Numbered from the stretch's first letter, positions 52,329 through 61,716 are shown. The stretch is 64,000 nucleotides of DNA from Planctomycetaceae bacterium (GCA_027487775.1 JAIYCY010000016.1:62001-126000); one strand, 5' to 3'. The notes: generated by a model not told the origin, from the sequence alone. Program-made: numbers and translations.

Positions 52329-53759
52329 ATGTTAAACCTATCAGGCATGACCCCCAAAGACGTCATTCGCCGGTGTGCTGAGAACAACGTGCAGTTTATC
52401 GATTTACGGTTCATGGATTTTCCCGGACTCTGGCAGCACACGAGTTTTCCGGTCAGCGAGTTGTCGGAGGAGAGTTTTGAGCAGGGCTTCGGCTTTGACG
52501 GTTCGAGTATTCGCGGCTGGCAGGCGATCAACGAGAGCGACATGCTGTTGATTCCGGTCGCCTCGACCGCCAAGCTCGATCCTTTTTTGCCGCATCCGAC
52601 GATCACGATGATTTGCGACGTGCGTGATCCGATCACGAAGCGTGAGTATTCGCGTGATCCGCGCAGCATCGCGAGGAAGTGCGTTGAATATGTGAAGCGG
52701 ACCAAGCTCGCCGACGCAGTCTGTTTCGGGCCGGAGCTTGAGTTTTTCGTCTTTGATTCTGTGTGGTACGACCAGGGGACCAACTACGCGAAGTATCACG
52801 TGGAGAGTGCTGAGGGCGTCTGGACACGCGGGCAGGAATCGCCGGAGAACAAGGGGCACAAGATCCGGCTTAAGGAGGGTTACTTCCCGTGTCCTCCGAT
52901 CGATACGCTGCATTCGATTCGCAGCGAGATGGTGAGTGTGTTGATGGAGCTTGGGATACCGGTCGAGGCGCATCATCATGAGGTCGCGACGGGCGGGCAG
53001 TGCGAGATTGACATGCGCTATCAGGATCTGATCACGATGGCGGACAACGTGATGATGTACAAGTATGTGGTCAAGAACGTGGCCCATCGTCACGGCAAGA
53101 CGGCGACCTTCATGCCCAAGCCGCTCTATCAGGACAACGGCAGCGGGATGCACGTGCACTTTAGTCTATGGAAAGCGGGCAAGCCGCTGTTCGCGGGCAA
53201 TCGTTACGCCGGGCTGTCCGAGCTAGCCCTTTTTGCGATCGGCGGAATCCTGAAACATGCCCGGGCACTTTGCGCGCTCTGCAATCCGACGACCAACAGT
53301 TACAAGCGGTTGATTCCGGGGTACGAAGCCCCGGTGAACCTTGTCTACAGTTCGCGCAACCGGTCGGCAGCGATTCGTATTCCGATGTACTCCGAGCGAC
53401 CGCAGTCCAAGCGGCTGGAGTTTCGTTGTCCCGATTCGAGTTGCAATCCTTATCTCGCCTTCAGCGCCGTCACCATGGCGGCGCTCGACGGCATCAAGCA
53501 CCGCATCGACCCCGGCGAGCCGCTGGACAAGAACATCTATGAGCTCTCGCCCGAGGAATACGAGCGGATTGTCGCGACGCCCGGCAGCCTGGAAGAGGCC
53601 CTTGACGCGCTCGCCGAAGATCACGAATTTCTTCTGGAAGGTGGGGTCTTTACCAGTGATGTGATCCACTATTGGATCAAGTACAAGCGTGAAAACGAAG
53701 TCGACGCGCTCCGGACGAGGCCGCATCCGTTCGAGTTCTGCATGTATTACGACATCTGA
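52329..53759 (+). CDS. glnA: Glutamine synthetase type I
   Basis: Makes glutamine from glutamate, ammonia and ATP; dodecameric. Metal and substrate motifs: [72 protein letters not shown] and [19 protein letters not shown]. The tyrosine adenylylated in enteric enzymes is conserved in [14 protein letters not shown] 52329 or ATG 52347 may be the start; the second gives the 470 residues typical of the family. The ATP-grasp gene starts 110 bases downstream on the same strand, so glnA may head that cluster, although it can equally serve central nitrogen assimilation. Confidence 0.96.
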   Translation: MLNLSGMTPKDVIRRCAENNVQFIDLRFMDFPGLWQHTSFPVSELSEESFEQGFGFDGSSIRGWQAINESDMLLIPVASTAKLDPFLPHPTITMICDVRDPITKREYSRDPRSIARKCVEYVKRTKLADAVCFGPELEFFVFDSVWYDQGTNYAKYHVESAEGVWTRGQESPENKGHKIRLKEGYFPCPPIDTLHSIRSEMVSVLMELGIPVEAHHHEVATGGQCEIDMRYQDLITMADNVMMYKYVVKNVAHRHGKTATFMPKPLYQDNGSGMHVHFSLWKAGKPLFAGNRYAGLSELALFAIGGILKHARALCALCNPTTNSYKRLIPGYEAPVNLVYSSRNRSAAIRIPMYSERPQSKRLEFRCPDSSCNPYLAFSAVTMAALDGIKHRIDPGEPLDKNIYELSPEEYERIVATPGSLEEALDALAEDHEFLLEGGVFTSDVIHYWIKYKRENEVDALRTRPHPFEFCMYYDI

Positions 53760-53869
53760 TTCGCTCATTTTCATCCGAACCCGCCACTTTTTGCTTCTTC
53801 CTTGTTCCTTAAGCCGACGGATTCGGTTAGGTTCGCCCGTTGGGAACACCGTCTGCGGTCGATTGCCGT

Positions 53870-55312
53870 ATGTTCGAATCCTACGATCTCACCGGCGTCT
53901 TCGATGAAATGTTCGAGGCCCCGGGCGCACCCCGTCCCCATTACGCGCCCGCGCTCGAACGTCTCTCAAGACTCGATGCCACCTCCTTCCAGCGCCGTCG
54001 GCGCATGGCGGATGTCACATTCGTCAATCAGGGCATCACCTTCACCGTCTATTCCGACAAACTCAACGTCGAACGGATTTTCCCGTTCGACCTCGTCCCA
54101 CGCATCATCACCGCCCGGGAGTGGGACATCATCGAGCGAGGTCTGGTTCAGCGGATCACCGCACTGAACCTCTTCTGCAAGGACATTTACCACGACCAGC
54201 GCATTCTTACCGATCGCGTGATCGATCCTGCACTGATCTATGGCGCGAAGATGTTTCGCCGCGAGATGATTGGGTTTCCGGTTCCGCGCGACATCTACAT
54301 CCACATCTGCGGCACCGATCTGGTTCGCGGTGGCGACGGGCAGTATTACGTGCTTGAAGACAACGGTCGAACGCCCAGCGGCGTCAGCTACGTGCTCGAA
54401 AACCGTACGGTGATGAAGAAGGTTTTCCCGCAGTTGTTTGACGATTATCAGGTTCGCGCGATCGAAGATTACCCGCTGAATCTTCTGAACACGCTGAGCC
54501 ACATCGCGCCGCGTCACGCCGACAACCCCACGATCGCGATCCTCACGCCCGGCATTTACAACAGCGCGTATTTCGAGCACAGCTTCCTCGCCAGGCAGAT
54601 GGGCATCGAACTGGTCGAAGGCCAGGACCTTCTCGTGGAGAACAACTTTGTCTACATGCGTACGACCGCGGGCCTGCGGCGCGTCGATGTGCTTTATCGT
54701 CGACTCGACGACGACTTTCTCGACCCGCTGTCGTTTCGCCCAGATTCTCTGCTGGGCGTTCCGGGACTGATGAACGCCTACCGCATGGGCAATGTCAGCC
54801 TCGCCAACGCAGTCGGCACCGGCGTGGCGGACGACAAGGCGATCTATCCGTTCGTCCCGGACATGATCCGCTATTACCTCAAGCAAGAGCCGATCCTGCC
54901 CAACGTGCCGACTTATGTCTGCGCTCGCGATACCGACCGCAAGTTCGTCCTCGAAAATCTGGACAAGCTCGTCGTCAAGGCCACCAACGAGAGCGGCGGA
55001 TATGGCATGCTGATGGGGCACCAGGCGACGCAGACGGAGCGGGAGAAGTTTGCCGAGCTGATTCGTGAAGACCCTCGCAATTACATCGCCCAGCCGATCG
55101 TTGAATTGAGTCAACATCCAAGCGCCATTGACGAAGGTGGCAAGCTCCGGTTCGAAGGAAGACGTATCGATTTGCGGCCTTACATTCTTTCCGGCGACAA
55201 GGTCATCGTCATGCCCGGCGGGCTCACGCGCGTGGCACTGCGGCGAGGTTCGCTCGTCGTCAACAGCTCGCAGGGAGGCGGAAGCAAAGACACCTGGGTG
55301 CTCGAAGAATAA
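53870..55312 (+). CDS. Circularly permuted ATP-grasp protein (CP_ATPgrasp_1/DUF404-407 type)
   Basis: Predicted peptide-forming ligase of the circularly permuted ATP-grasp family. Diagnostic stretches are [71 protein letters not shown] and [42 protein letters not shown] and late [42 protein letters not shown] are also diagnostic. It is 480 residues from ATG 53870. In many bacteria this gene precedes an alpha-E gene and a transglutaminase, as here. The set has been predicted by comparative genomics to make and trim a small peptide or amide modification. The substrate is unknown. Confidence 0.92.
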   Translation: MFESYDLTGVFDEMFEAPGAPRPHYAPALERLSRLDATSFQRRRRMADVTFVNQGITFTVYSDKLNVERIFPFDLVPRIITAREWDIIERGLVQRITALNLFCKDIYHDQRILTDRVIDPALIYGAKMFRREMIGFPVPRDIYIHICGTDLVRGGDGQYYVLEDNGRTPSGVSYVLENRTVMKKVFPQLFDDYQVRAIEDYPLNLLNTLSHIAPRHADNPTIAILTPGIYNSAYFEHSFLARQMGIELVEGQDLLVENNFVYMRTTAGLRRVDVLYRRLDDDFLDPLSFRPDSLLGVPGLMNAYRMGNVSLANAVGTGVADDKAIYPFVPDMIRYYLKQEPILPNVPTYVCARDTDRKFVLENLDKLVVKATNESGGYGMLMGHQATQTEREKFAELIREDPRNYIAQPIVELSQHPSAIDEGGKLRFEGRRIDLRPYILSGDKVIVMPGGLTRVALRRGSLVVNSSQGGGSKDTWVLEE

Positions 55313-55390
55313 GCCCCATCCAGCGCCCACACCGTGAGCGGCCCGTGCGAAAGTGAATCAAGGCCCCGAGCCGATTGAAGTGAGACGAAA

Positions 55391-56383
55391 ATGGACCTGA
55401 TGATCCCCACCGAAGAATCTGCCCTGCGTCGGCCGCTCCTGTCGCGTGTCGCAGATTCACTCTATTGGATGTCACGCTACGTCGAACGCGCTGAGCACGT
55501 CGCTCGCGGGCTCCGCATCACCACCAATCTGCTGATGGATGTCGGCGATCTGCCCGACGAGCTCTACGACCGCCAGTGGCTCAGCCTGCTTTCGCTTGTG
55601 GGTGCGACGCTTCCCGATTCGCCGGGCGATGTCGGTTCACGTGTGACGCGAACGCTCAGCTTTGACGCCGGCTGCAACGGATCGCTCGTCAGCTCGATCG
55701 CAAACGCCCGGGAGAACGCGCGTGCCGTCCGATCCGAAATCTCCGCTGAGATGTGGGAGACCATCAACGCTGCCTACTGGACGATCCGTTCCGACGAGGC
55801 CCGCCAGAAGTTCGAGGAGCAACCCGAAGAGTTCTACACTTCCATCATCAATGTCTCGATGCTTTTCCAGGGTCAAACCGAAGAGACCCTCCCACAGAGC
55901 CAGCGATGGATGTTTGTCCGTCTCGCCAAGGCACTTGAGCGGATCGACATGACCTGCCGAATCGTTCAGGCCAGACTCGACGCCTTTGAAGAGGTCGAAG
56001 ATGCGCTCGACGCACCGCTTCGCACGATTCAATGGATGAGCACGATCCGCATGTGCTGCGGTATCGAAGCCTATCGTCGTCGATTCATGGCCGATTTTGA
56101 TCCGCTCAAGGTCGCCGGATTCATCATCCTCGAAGAGACATTCCCGCGGAGCATCCGTTTCAACGTGAGCGAAGCCCTCGACGCCATTAGTCGCATCCGC
56201 AAGCTCACCACGCCCGAGACGATCGACCCTGCCGAGCGCGTGCTCGGCCGCCTTGATGCCGATCTGGATTACGCCGACCTCTCCGAAATCGCCCGCGTCG
56301 GGTTTCGTGAATATCTCAAATCCGTCCAATCTCGAGTCCACGAAGCGGGCGTGCTCGTCCAGCAAACCTACTTCCTCAAGTGA
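55391..56383 (+). CDS. Alpha-E domain protein
   Basis: All-helical protein of the alpha-E (DUF403) family, the regular partner of the ATP-grasp gene before it. Signature: LLSRVADSLYWMSRYVERAEHVARGLRI at the start, QRWMFVRLAKALERIDMTCRIVQARLDA in the middle and FIILEETFPRSIRFNVSEAL later. No catalytic residue is known; it may present a substrate or hold the complex together. It starts 78 bases after the ATP-grasp stop and ends 66 bases before the transglutaminase, consistent with one transcript. Confidence 0.9.
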   Translation: MDLMIPTEESALRRPLLSRVADSLYWMSRYVERAEHVARGLRITTNLLMDVGDLPDELYDRQWLSLLSLVGATLPDSPGDVGSRVTRTLSFDAGCNGSLVSSIANARENARAVRSEISAEMWETINAAYWTIRSDEARQKFEEQPEEFYTSIINVSMLFQGQTEETLPQSQRWMFVRLAKALERIDMTCRIVQARLDAFEEVEDALDAPLRTIQWMSTIRMCCGIEAYRRRFMADFDPLKVAGFIILEETFPRSIRFNVSEALDAISRIRKLTTPETIDPAERVLGRLDADLDYADLSEIARVGFREYLKSVQSRVHEAGVLVQQTYFLK

Positions 56384-56449
56384 TCGCCCGGATCAAAAAT
56401 CAGCCGCCAACGCCAACGCTCAAACTCCGAATCTCCAAGCAACATCGCC

Positions 56450-57451
56450 ATGCTCTTGCTCATCACCCACAACACCGAGTTGTCCTACACGGAAATGATC
56501 TCGGAATCGGTCATGGAACTCCGTGTCACCCCGCGGCAGGAGATGTACCAGCATCGCCTCAGCTTCGATCTGGCGATTGGTCCGCCGACGTCGGTGAATA
56601 GCTACTTCGACTGGCTGGGCAATTCCGTTCACAGTTTTACTGTCAACGGTTTTCACAACGCCATTCGCATCGAAGCCACAAGCGTGCTGGAGGTCGATCG
56701 CAAGACGATCGACCTCATGGACACCAACGACCGCTGGCCGCTCGAGCCGCCCGCCGACTACACGTTGTGCGACTACATGCAGTTCGGGGGGCCCGTCGTC
56801 GATTGTCCTGAACTGCGTGAACTCGTCCACGATCTTCGCGTACGGCCGGGTACACCGGTCGGTGAAATCGCCTTTCGTATGATGCAGTCCGTCCACGACC
56901 GCTTCGTTTACGAACAAGGACACACCACCGTCTCCAGCCCGATCACGGATTTCCTTCGCCTGGGCAAGGGCGTCTGTCAGGATTTCACCCACCTTTTCAT
57001 CGGGATGGCTCGCGCGCTCGGGATCCCGGCACGTTATGTCTCGGGCATTGTTCATCCGATGAAGGAAGCCTTGCGCGGCACGACTCAAACACATGCTTGG
57101 TGCGAGTTGCTGTTCCCGGAATTCGGATGGGTCGCGCTCGATCCGACCAATCGCAGGCAGGCGGGCAACAATTTTGTCACACTTGGGGTTGGTCGCGATT
57201 ATCGCGACGTCGCCCCGAACAAGGGGGTTTTTCGCGGTCGCGCGGTTGAGAGCATGGCCGTCACGGTCGAGTCGACCTTGCTCCAGCAGGTTCCCGAAGA
57301 GCTTGCCGCCGAGCGGTTGCGCCCCCTGCCCATCCCGGTCTACCCCGGCTGGGCGCGTGATCGCCGCATCCTCAGCAACGCCTTTCAGGTCGCAAAATCC
57401 GCGCAGCAGGCCTCACAAATCGCCCAGCAGACGGGCCAAAGTGCCCAGTAG
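56450..57451 (+). CDS. Transglutaminase-like cysteine protease of the amidoligase cluster
   Basis: Transglutaminase-fold protein. An N-terminal beta domain (ITHNTELSYTEMISESVMELRVTPR) is followed by the catalytic domain with Cys in GKGVCQDFTHLF, His in TQTHAWCELLFPEFGWVALDPTN and the following Asp. These conserved residues suggest active peptidase or amide-bond exchange, probably trimming or transferring what the ATP-grasp ligase makes. It has no signal peptide, so it is likely cytoplasmic. The last 25 residues are Gln/Ala-rich. It is the final gene of the cassette. Confidence 0.92.
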   Translation: MLLLITHNTELSYTEMISESVMELRVTPRQEMYQHRLSFDLAIGPPTSVNSYFDWLGNSVHSFTVNGFHNAIRIEATSVLEVDRKTIDLMDTNDRWPLEPPADYTLCDYMQFGGPVVDCPELRELVHDLRVRPGTPVGEIAFRMMQSVHDRFVYEQGHTTVSSPITDFLRLGKGVCQDFTHLFIGMARALGIPARYVSGIVHPMKEALRGTTQTHAWCELLFPEFGWVALDPTNRRQAGNNFVTLGVGRDYRDVAPNKGVFRGRAVESMAVTVESTLLQQVPEELAAERLRPLPIPVYPGWARDRRILSNAFQVAKSAQQASQIAQQTGQSAQ

Positions 57452-57485
57452 ATTCCTTGTTTCCGACGTATCGGGAGCTCAAGAC

Positions 57486-57513
57486 TTGACAAAAAGTCCC
57501 GGGCAGGCACAAT
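57486..57513 (+). promoter_or_regulatory. Sigma70-like promoter of rplU
   Basis: TTGACA (57486-57491), a 16-base spacer, CACAAT (57508-57513). It would give a leader of about 60 bases. Confidence 0.65.
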
Positions 57514-57524
57514 CTTCGATCCAC

Positions 57525-57568
57525 GTTTACGAGGCAGTGTTCCTCGTTGACGAGCCAGTGTTTACGAG
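57525..57568 (+). repeat. Direct repeats in the rplU leader
   Basis: ACGAGGCAGTGTT (57529-57541) and ACGAGCCAGTGTT (57550-57562) are 21 bases apart, and TTTACGAG recurs at 57561-57568. Ribosomal protein leaders often carry autoregulatory elements, and L21 leaders are known in other bacteria, but this one does not match a form I recognise. Confidence 0.5.
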
Positions 57569-57580
57569 AAAGTTTTAGCC

Positions 57581-57904
57581 ATGTACGCCATCATCGACGA
57601 CAGCGGAACCCAGTTCAAAGTCACCACCGGCGACGTGATTCGCGTCGATCGCGTCCTCGAAGAACATCCCAAGTTCGTCGAAGCTCGCACCATCACCTTC
57701 GACCGAGTGCTCCTCGTTGGCGGGGAAGATACGAAGGTCGGCCAGCCCGTCGTCGCCGGTGCGACCGTCGTGGGCGAGGTTCTTCGGTCGGTGCGTGCCA
57801 AGAAGGTCATCATCGAAAAGCACAACCGCCGCAAGCGATACCATCGCAAGCAGGGCCACCGCCAGAACTATCTCGAGGTCAAGGTCACCGCAATCAACGC
57901 CTGA
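57581..57904 (+). CDS. rplU: 50S ribosomal protein L21
   Basis: Ribosomal large-subunit protein that binds 23S rRNA. MYAIIDDSGTQFKVTTGDVIRVDR at the start and the basic KVIIEKHNRRKRYHRKQGHRQNYLEVKVTAI at the end are diagnostic, and 107 residues is normal. Its usual partner rpmA (L27) and the GTPase gene obg do not follow. Instead a hairpin terminator and a GyrI-like gene come next. It has its own promoter. Confidence 0.97.
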   Translation: MYAIIDDSGTQFKVTTGDVIRVDRVLEEHPKFVEARTITFDRVLLVGGEDTKVGQPVVAGATVVGEVLRSVRAKKVIIEKHNRRKRYHRKQGHRQNYLEVKVTAINA

Positions 57905-57965
57905 TCACCTCGCCCCGCGACGGCATCATCTGATCGGCCCGAACCGGGCTTCCCGAATCTAGGCT

Positions 57966-58001
57966 CATCACGCAGGCCCTCTGGGTTGCGTGATGTTCTC
58001 G
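57966..58001 (+). terminator. Probable rplU terminator
   Basis: CATCACGCA (57966-57974) pairs with TGCGTGATG (57987-57995), with inner CCC-TCT-GGG pairing; TTCTCGTTT follows. A smaller GCCCG/CGGGC hairpin lies about 30 bases upstream. Confidence 0.6.
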
Positions 58002-58043
58002 TTTGCGGCTACGCTCGGTTGTTCCACTTGCGATAGGAATCTC

Positions 58044-58538
58044 ATGGAAGTGCGCATCGTCGATCGCCCCGCGACCCGCTTAGCCTGCATTCGCACCGTC
58101 GGCCCGTACTGGGAGGTTGTCGGGCCTGCCTTCGACCGACTCTTCGACATCGCACGCGCCCGCGGATGGATCGGCTCATCGGATTCGACCTCCGCCTACC
58201 CGCTGATCCTCGCCAGCTATCTCGACAGCCCACAACATGTCCCGCTTTCCGACCTCCGCGCCGACGTCTGCATCGGCGTTGCGGACGATGTTCAAACGGA
58301 CGAACAGCTCACGGTCCGCGTCATGCCGGCTGCGCGTTATGTCGTCTTCTCGCACATCGGACCCTACGCGGGATTGCGCGATGCCTGGAGCCAGGCTCAC
58401 ATGCTCATTCACAGCGGTCAGGTCCCCGGCAACCCCGTGCTGCGACACGACGGCGAATGCTTTGAGATCTACTGCAACGATCCCTGCATCACCGCCCCCG
58501 AGCAACTCCGCACCGACATCTACCTTCCCATCCAGTGA
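58044..58538 (+). CDS. GyrI-like small-molecule-binding domain protein
   Basis: Stand-alone effector-binding domain of the GyrI/SbmC/AraC-C-terminal fold, 164 residues. Family features are MEVRIVDRPATRLACIRTVGPYWEV at the start, YPLILASYLDSP, DVCIGVADD, RVMPAARYVVFSHIGPYAGLRDAW and CFEIYCNDP followed by RTDIYLPIQ. Such domains bind hydrophobic or toxic small molecules; some act as gyrase inhibitors or cyclopropane hydrolases. ATG 58044 is supported by AGGAA upstream; an earlier in-frame ATG overlaps the hairpin. Confidence 0.88.
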   Translation: MEVRIVDRPATRLACIRTVGPYWEVVGPAFDRLFDIARARGWIGSSDSTSAYPLILASYLDSPQHVPLSDLRADVCIGVADDVQTDEQLTVRVMPAARYVVFSHIGPYAGLRDAWSQAHMLIHSGQVPGNPVLRHDGECFEIYCNDPCITAPEQLRTDIYLPIQ

Positions 58539-58572
58539 ACGTCGCGATCGACTTTGGTGCCCGATCATCGCC

Positions 58573-59649
58573 TCAGTTGCCAGAATCATGCGCTGGAGAA
58601 TGGGTCACCGACGTCGACTGATTCTGCGCGAGGATGCGTCGACCGATTTCAAAGAGGCTCATGGTGATGGCCATCACCACCGGGCCGACGACCAGACCGA
58701 GGATGCCGAAGACCTGCAGCCCGCCGATGACACTGAAGAAGATGACGATCTCGCTCAGTTTGGCGCGTTTACCGACGACGATGGGACGCAGCAGATTGTC
58801 GATCATGCCGATGACGATCGCGCCAAACGCGACGAGAATGCCGGCCTTGAGGTACTCGCCATTCACTGCAAGCCAGACGGCAGCGGGCGCCCAGACGAGA
58901 AACGCCCCCGCCGCCGGCACCATGCTCAGCAGGAACATCAAAACACCCCAAAGCACCGCGCTGGGAATCCCCAGAAACCAGAACGCGACCCCGCCCAGAA
59001 GCCCCTGAATCGCAGCGATCACGATCACGCCCACCACGCTGGCATAGATGACGTCCCGCGTGCGTACGAAAATCGCATCGGCATCGGCATCATTGAGCGG
59101 CAGCATTTCTCGAATGGACGGTACGACGCGATGCGCATCACGCAGGAAGTAGAACATGGTAAACAGCACAAAGAAGAGCTGCATGATGAACCCGACCACG
59201 CCCCCGATCACGCCCGTCGTGCGTGCGAGAATCGCGCTTGAGGCGGCATTCAATGCCGAGGCCAGTCGTTCTGCACTGACAAACTCGCGAACGTCCACGT
59301 TGAATTGTTCCTTGAGCCACATCACCGGCCTCGAATCCGGCGCGAGCAGCCCCTCGACAAACGGCTTGATCTGATAGCCGATCTTCCCCGCCTCAGCGGC
59401 GAGCATGATGGTGACGACCGCCACCGGGACGAGCACGCCGAGGGTCGCGAGGCTGACAGTGGCGAGGCTCGCCCATGTCGGGGCATACCCTCGTCGAATG
59501 AAGCGTTCGTAAAGCGGATACGTGAGAATCGACAACACGCCCGCCCAGAGGATCACGTCAACGAAAGGCTGCAGGATCTGCCATGAGAGATAAATCCCCA
59601 CGAGCGTCACCGATCCGAGCGTCACCCAGAGTCTGACTCGATCGTTCAT
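58573..59649 (-). CDS. AI-2E family permease
   Basis: Inner-membrane protein of the AI-2E exporter (PerM/UPF0118) family, 358 residues with about eight membrane helices. Typical features: ILQPFVDVILWAGVLSILTYPLYERFIRR near the N-terminus, the cytosolic middle part with a QLFFVLFTMFYFLRD helix, and the conserved FLLSMVPAAGAFLVWAPAAVWL followed by IDNLLRPIVVGKRAKLSEIVIFFSVIGGL. Members move diverse substrates, including sodium in some species, so AI-2 export should not be assumed. ATG 59649 is used. A 19-bp tandem repeat lies directly upstream. Confidence 0.92.
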   Translation of the reverse strand: MNDRVRLWVTLGSVTLVGIYLSWQILQPFVDVILWAGVLSILTYPLYERFIRRGYAPTWASLATVSLATLGVLVPVAVVTIMLAAEAGKIGYQIKPFVEGLLAPDSRPVMWLKEQFNVDVREFVSAERLASALNAASSAILARTTGVIGGVVGFIMQLFFVLFTMFYFLRDAHRVVPSIREMLPLNDADADAIFVRTRDVIYASVVGVIVIAAIQGLLGGVAFWFLGIPSAVLWGVLMFLLSMVPAAGAFLVWAPAAVWLAVNGEYLKAGILVAFGAIVIGMIDNLLRPIVVGKRAKLSEIVIFFSVIGGLQVFGILGLVVGPVVMAITMSLFEIGRRILAQNQSTSVTHSPAHDSGN

Positions 59650-59687
59650 GGGCGACGAGCGTAACGGACGCGGCCCCAAGCGTCACG

Positions 59688-59782
59688 CAAGCGACGTCCC
59701 GTCGCACAAGCGACGTCCCATTGCACAAGCGACGTCCCGTCACGCAAGCAACGTCCCGTTGCACAGACAACGTTGCGTCACG
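59688..59782. repeat. Five 19-bp tandem repeats
   Basis: Units begin at 59688, 59707, 59726, 59745 and 59764, with the consensus CAAGCGACGTCCCGTCGCA; the last is the most divergent. They fill the gap between the end of the cysteine desulfurase gene and the start of the permease gene on the minus strand, and so lie in or before the permease leader. ACGT-centred cores (GACGTC) could bind a dimeric protein in tandem. Confidence 0.85.
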
Positions 59783-59796
59783 ACATCACCCTGGAA

Positions 59797-60948
59797 TCAG
59801 GCATTCATCACCGGCATGACCCGGCGGAGCTTTTGGATCACGGTGGGCAGGACTTCGAGCGCGCGGTCGATCTCGGCGTCGGTGGTTTCATGGCTCAGGC
59901 TGAACCGAATCGCGCCGTGCGCGTAAAGGGGATCGACGTGCATCGCCTTCATCACGTGGCTCGGTTCGAGCGATCCACTGCTACACGCGGCCCCCGCGCT
60001 CGCACAGACGCCCTGCTCACTGAGCAGCAGCAGGATCGCCTCGGCCTGGAGGCGAGCGAAGCCGATGTTGCTGGTGTTGGGGATGCGATGTTCGATGTCG
60101 CCGTTCACGCGCGTGTCGGGGATGGTTTCGAGGATGGTGCGTTCGAGTCGATCGCGCATGGCAACGACGCGCGGCATGTGGTCAAGATGTTCGAGTGTGA
60201 GTCGAGCCGCCTCGCCCATGCCGACGATGCCGGGGACATTTTCCGTGCCGCCGCGACGACCGCGTTCCTGTGGTCCGCCGACGATGTGAGGTCGGAGCCG
60301 CACGCCGCGTCGAGTGTAGAGTCCGCCAATGCCTTTGGGTCCATGAAACTTATGGGCGGCAAAGCTGGCACAATCCACGCCGAGGTCGACGAGATCGACC
60401 GGAATCTTTCCGACACACTGGGTCAGATCGCTGTGGATGGGCACGCGCATTTCGCGGCACATCGAGGCGATATCTTTGAGAGGAAAGATCGTTCCGGTTT
60501 CGTTGTTGGCCCACATGAAGCTGACGAGCGCGACGGAGTCGTCGAGGGCAGCACGGAATTGATCGAGATCGAGCTGACCTTTGGAGTCGACTTCGATGGC
60601 AATGACTTCGCAGCCCTCGCGTCCCATCGCGCCGATGGTTTCGCGTGTGGCGGAGTGTTCGACGGTGCTGGTGATGACCTTGCGGCGAGGGGTCCGCGCC
60701 GCGAGCAGGCCTCGAATGGCGGTGTTGGCAGACTCGGTGCCTCCCCCGGTGAAGAAGACTTCGGTGGGTCCGCATCCCATGAGTCGTGCGACGTGCTCGC
60801 GTGCCTCATCGACATGCTTTCGTGCGAGTTGCCCTGCACGGTGGACGCTGTTGGGGTTTGCCCATGCTTCGGTGAGCGCCTGGTTCATCCGTTCGATGAC
60901 GCGGGGATCCGGGCGAGTCGTTGCGTTGTTATCCAAGTAGATCAGCAT
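59797..60948 (-). CDS. Cysteine desulfurase (NifS/IscS class I)
   Basis: PLP enzyme that takes sulfur from cysteine for iron-sulfur clusters and thionucleosides. YLDNNATTRPDP, NPNSVHRAGQ, TGGGTESANTAIRG, EHSATRE, ANNETGTIFPL and SFAAHKFHGPKGIGGLY (with the PLP lysine) are clear. The active cysteine sits in CASAGAACSSGSLEPSHVMKAM, the NifS/IscS form. The normal HTDAVQ reads HSDLTQ, a mild departure. 383 residues is normal. No iscU, iscR or suf gene is adjacent. The start ATG at 60948 lacks a ribosome binding site. Confidence 0.95.
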   Translation of the reverse strand: MLIYLDNNATTRPDPRVIERMNQALTEAWANPNSVHRAGQLARKHVDEAREHVARLMGCGPTEVFFTGGGTESANTAIRGLLAARTPRRKVITSTVEHSATRETIGAMGREGCEVIAIEVDSKGQLDLDQFRAALDDSVALVSFMWANNETGTIFPLKDIASMCREMRVPIHSDLTQCVGKIPVDLVDLGVDCASFAAHKFHGPKGIGGLYTRRGVRLRPHIVGGPQERGRRGGTENVPGIVGMGEAARLTLEHLDHMPRVVAMRDRLERTILETIPDTRVNGDIEHRIPNTSNIGFARLQAEAILLLLSEQGVCASAGAACSSGSLEPSHVMKAMHVDPLYAHGAIRFSLSHETTDAEIDRALEVLPTVIQKLRRVMPVMNA

Positions 60949-61112
60949 GGTTATAATTCGTATGGTAGCTTCTCATCGGCCTGTGGGAAGGTGCAACTTC
61001 GATTGCGTGCCGGATTGAAAGTTCATAGACTCAGGGACTACGGGTTGGGTGAAGCGACGGTCGCTTCATGGTCCGGCCTGTGAATTTGGTTAGAGACGCA
61101 AGGAGAACTGAC

Positions 61113-61541
61113 ATGACGCTCAAGCACCTGCTCGCGAGCACCGTGATGACCGCCGCCCTGGTTGCGGTTGGTTGTGAGAAGAAGCCCGAAGCCCCCGCCG
61201 CTGCGGGTGACGCGGGCAGCACCGTGGCCCCGACCGGCAGCCTCGTTGACGATGCAGCCGCCGCCGCAGGCGAAAAGGCCGCGGAAGCCGTCGATACGGC
61301 CAAGGAAGGCGCTGCCGACCTCGCTGACGCCGCCAAGAAGGCCCTCGACTCCATCGCCGGTGAAGACAAGCAGATCCTCACCGACCTTCAGAAGGCCATC
61401 GCTGACAAGGACGTCTCCAAGCTCGGCGACCTCGTCAAGAAGGCCGAAGGCCTCAAGGCCAAGTACCCCGAAGCCGCCAAGCTCATCGAAGAGTACCTCG
61501 GCAAGGCCAAGGAACTCCTTCCCAAGATGCCGGGCATGTAA
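61113..61541 (+). CDS. Ala/Lys-rich helical lipoprotein
   Basis: Exported lipoprotein of 142 residues. The signal peptide ends in LVAVGC, followed by a Pro/Ala linker and then long amphipathic helices rich in Ala, Lys, Glu and Asp (AGEKAAEAVDTAKEGAADLA, LGDLVKKAEGLKAKYPEAAK). I do not recognise a family, but the pattern resembles small abundant envelope lipoproteins. The ribosome binding site AAGGAG is near-perfect, the codons are strongly biased and a very strong terminator follows, all signs of high expression. An in-frame extension to 61068 is rejected. Confidence 0.85.
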   Translation: MTLKHLLASTVMTAALVAVGCEKKPEAPAAAGDAGSTVAPTGSLVDDAAAAAGEKAAEAVDTAKEGAADLADAAKKALDSIAGEDKQILTDLQKAIADKDVSKLGDLVKKAEGLKAKYPEAAKLIEEYLGKAKELLPKMPGM

Positions 61542-61646
61542 TCCGGTCGGAGTCCGAGCCATCACAAGCGTTTGATCCAACTCGCTGAGCCATCGCGGTC
61601 AACCGAGCGGTCAATCGCATCCCGCTGACTCGGTCAAACTTCATCA

Positions 61647-61689
61647 CACAGGCCCGTGACCCCTCGGTCGCGGGCTTGTGCTTTGATCT
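61647..61689 (+). terminator. Very strong intrinsic terminator
   Basis: A continuous 15-bp stem including two G-T pairs, CACAGGCCCGTGACC (61647-61661) with GGTCGCGGGCTTGTG (61666-61680), a 4-base loop, then CTTTGATCT. It lies 105 bases after the lipoprotein gene. Confidence 0.8.
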
Positions 61690-61716
61690 CACCAACGACG
61701 TTACACGCGACCCGTC

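Noticed and set aside
53966-55330. Minus-strand frame of 454 codons opposite the ATP-grasp gene
   Set aside because: Antisense shadow; the ATP-grasp protein is well supported.
59773-61083. Plus-strand frame of 436 codons opposite the cysteine desulfurase gene
   Set aside because: Antisense to clear PLP-enzyme motifs and starts inside the 19-bp repeat array.
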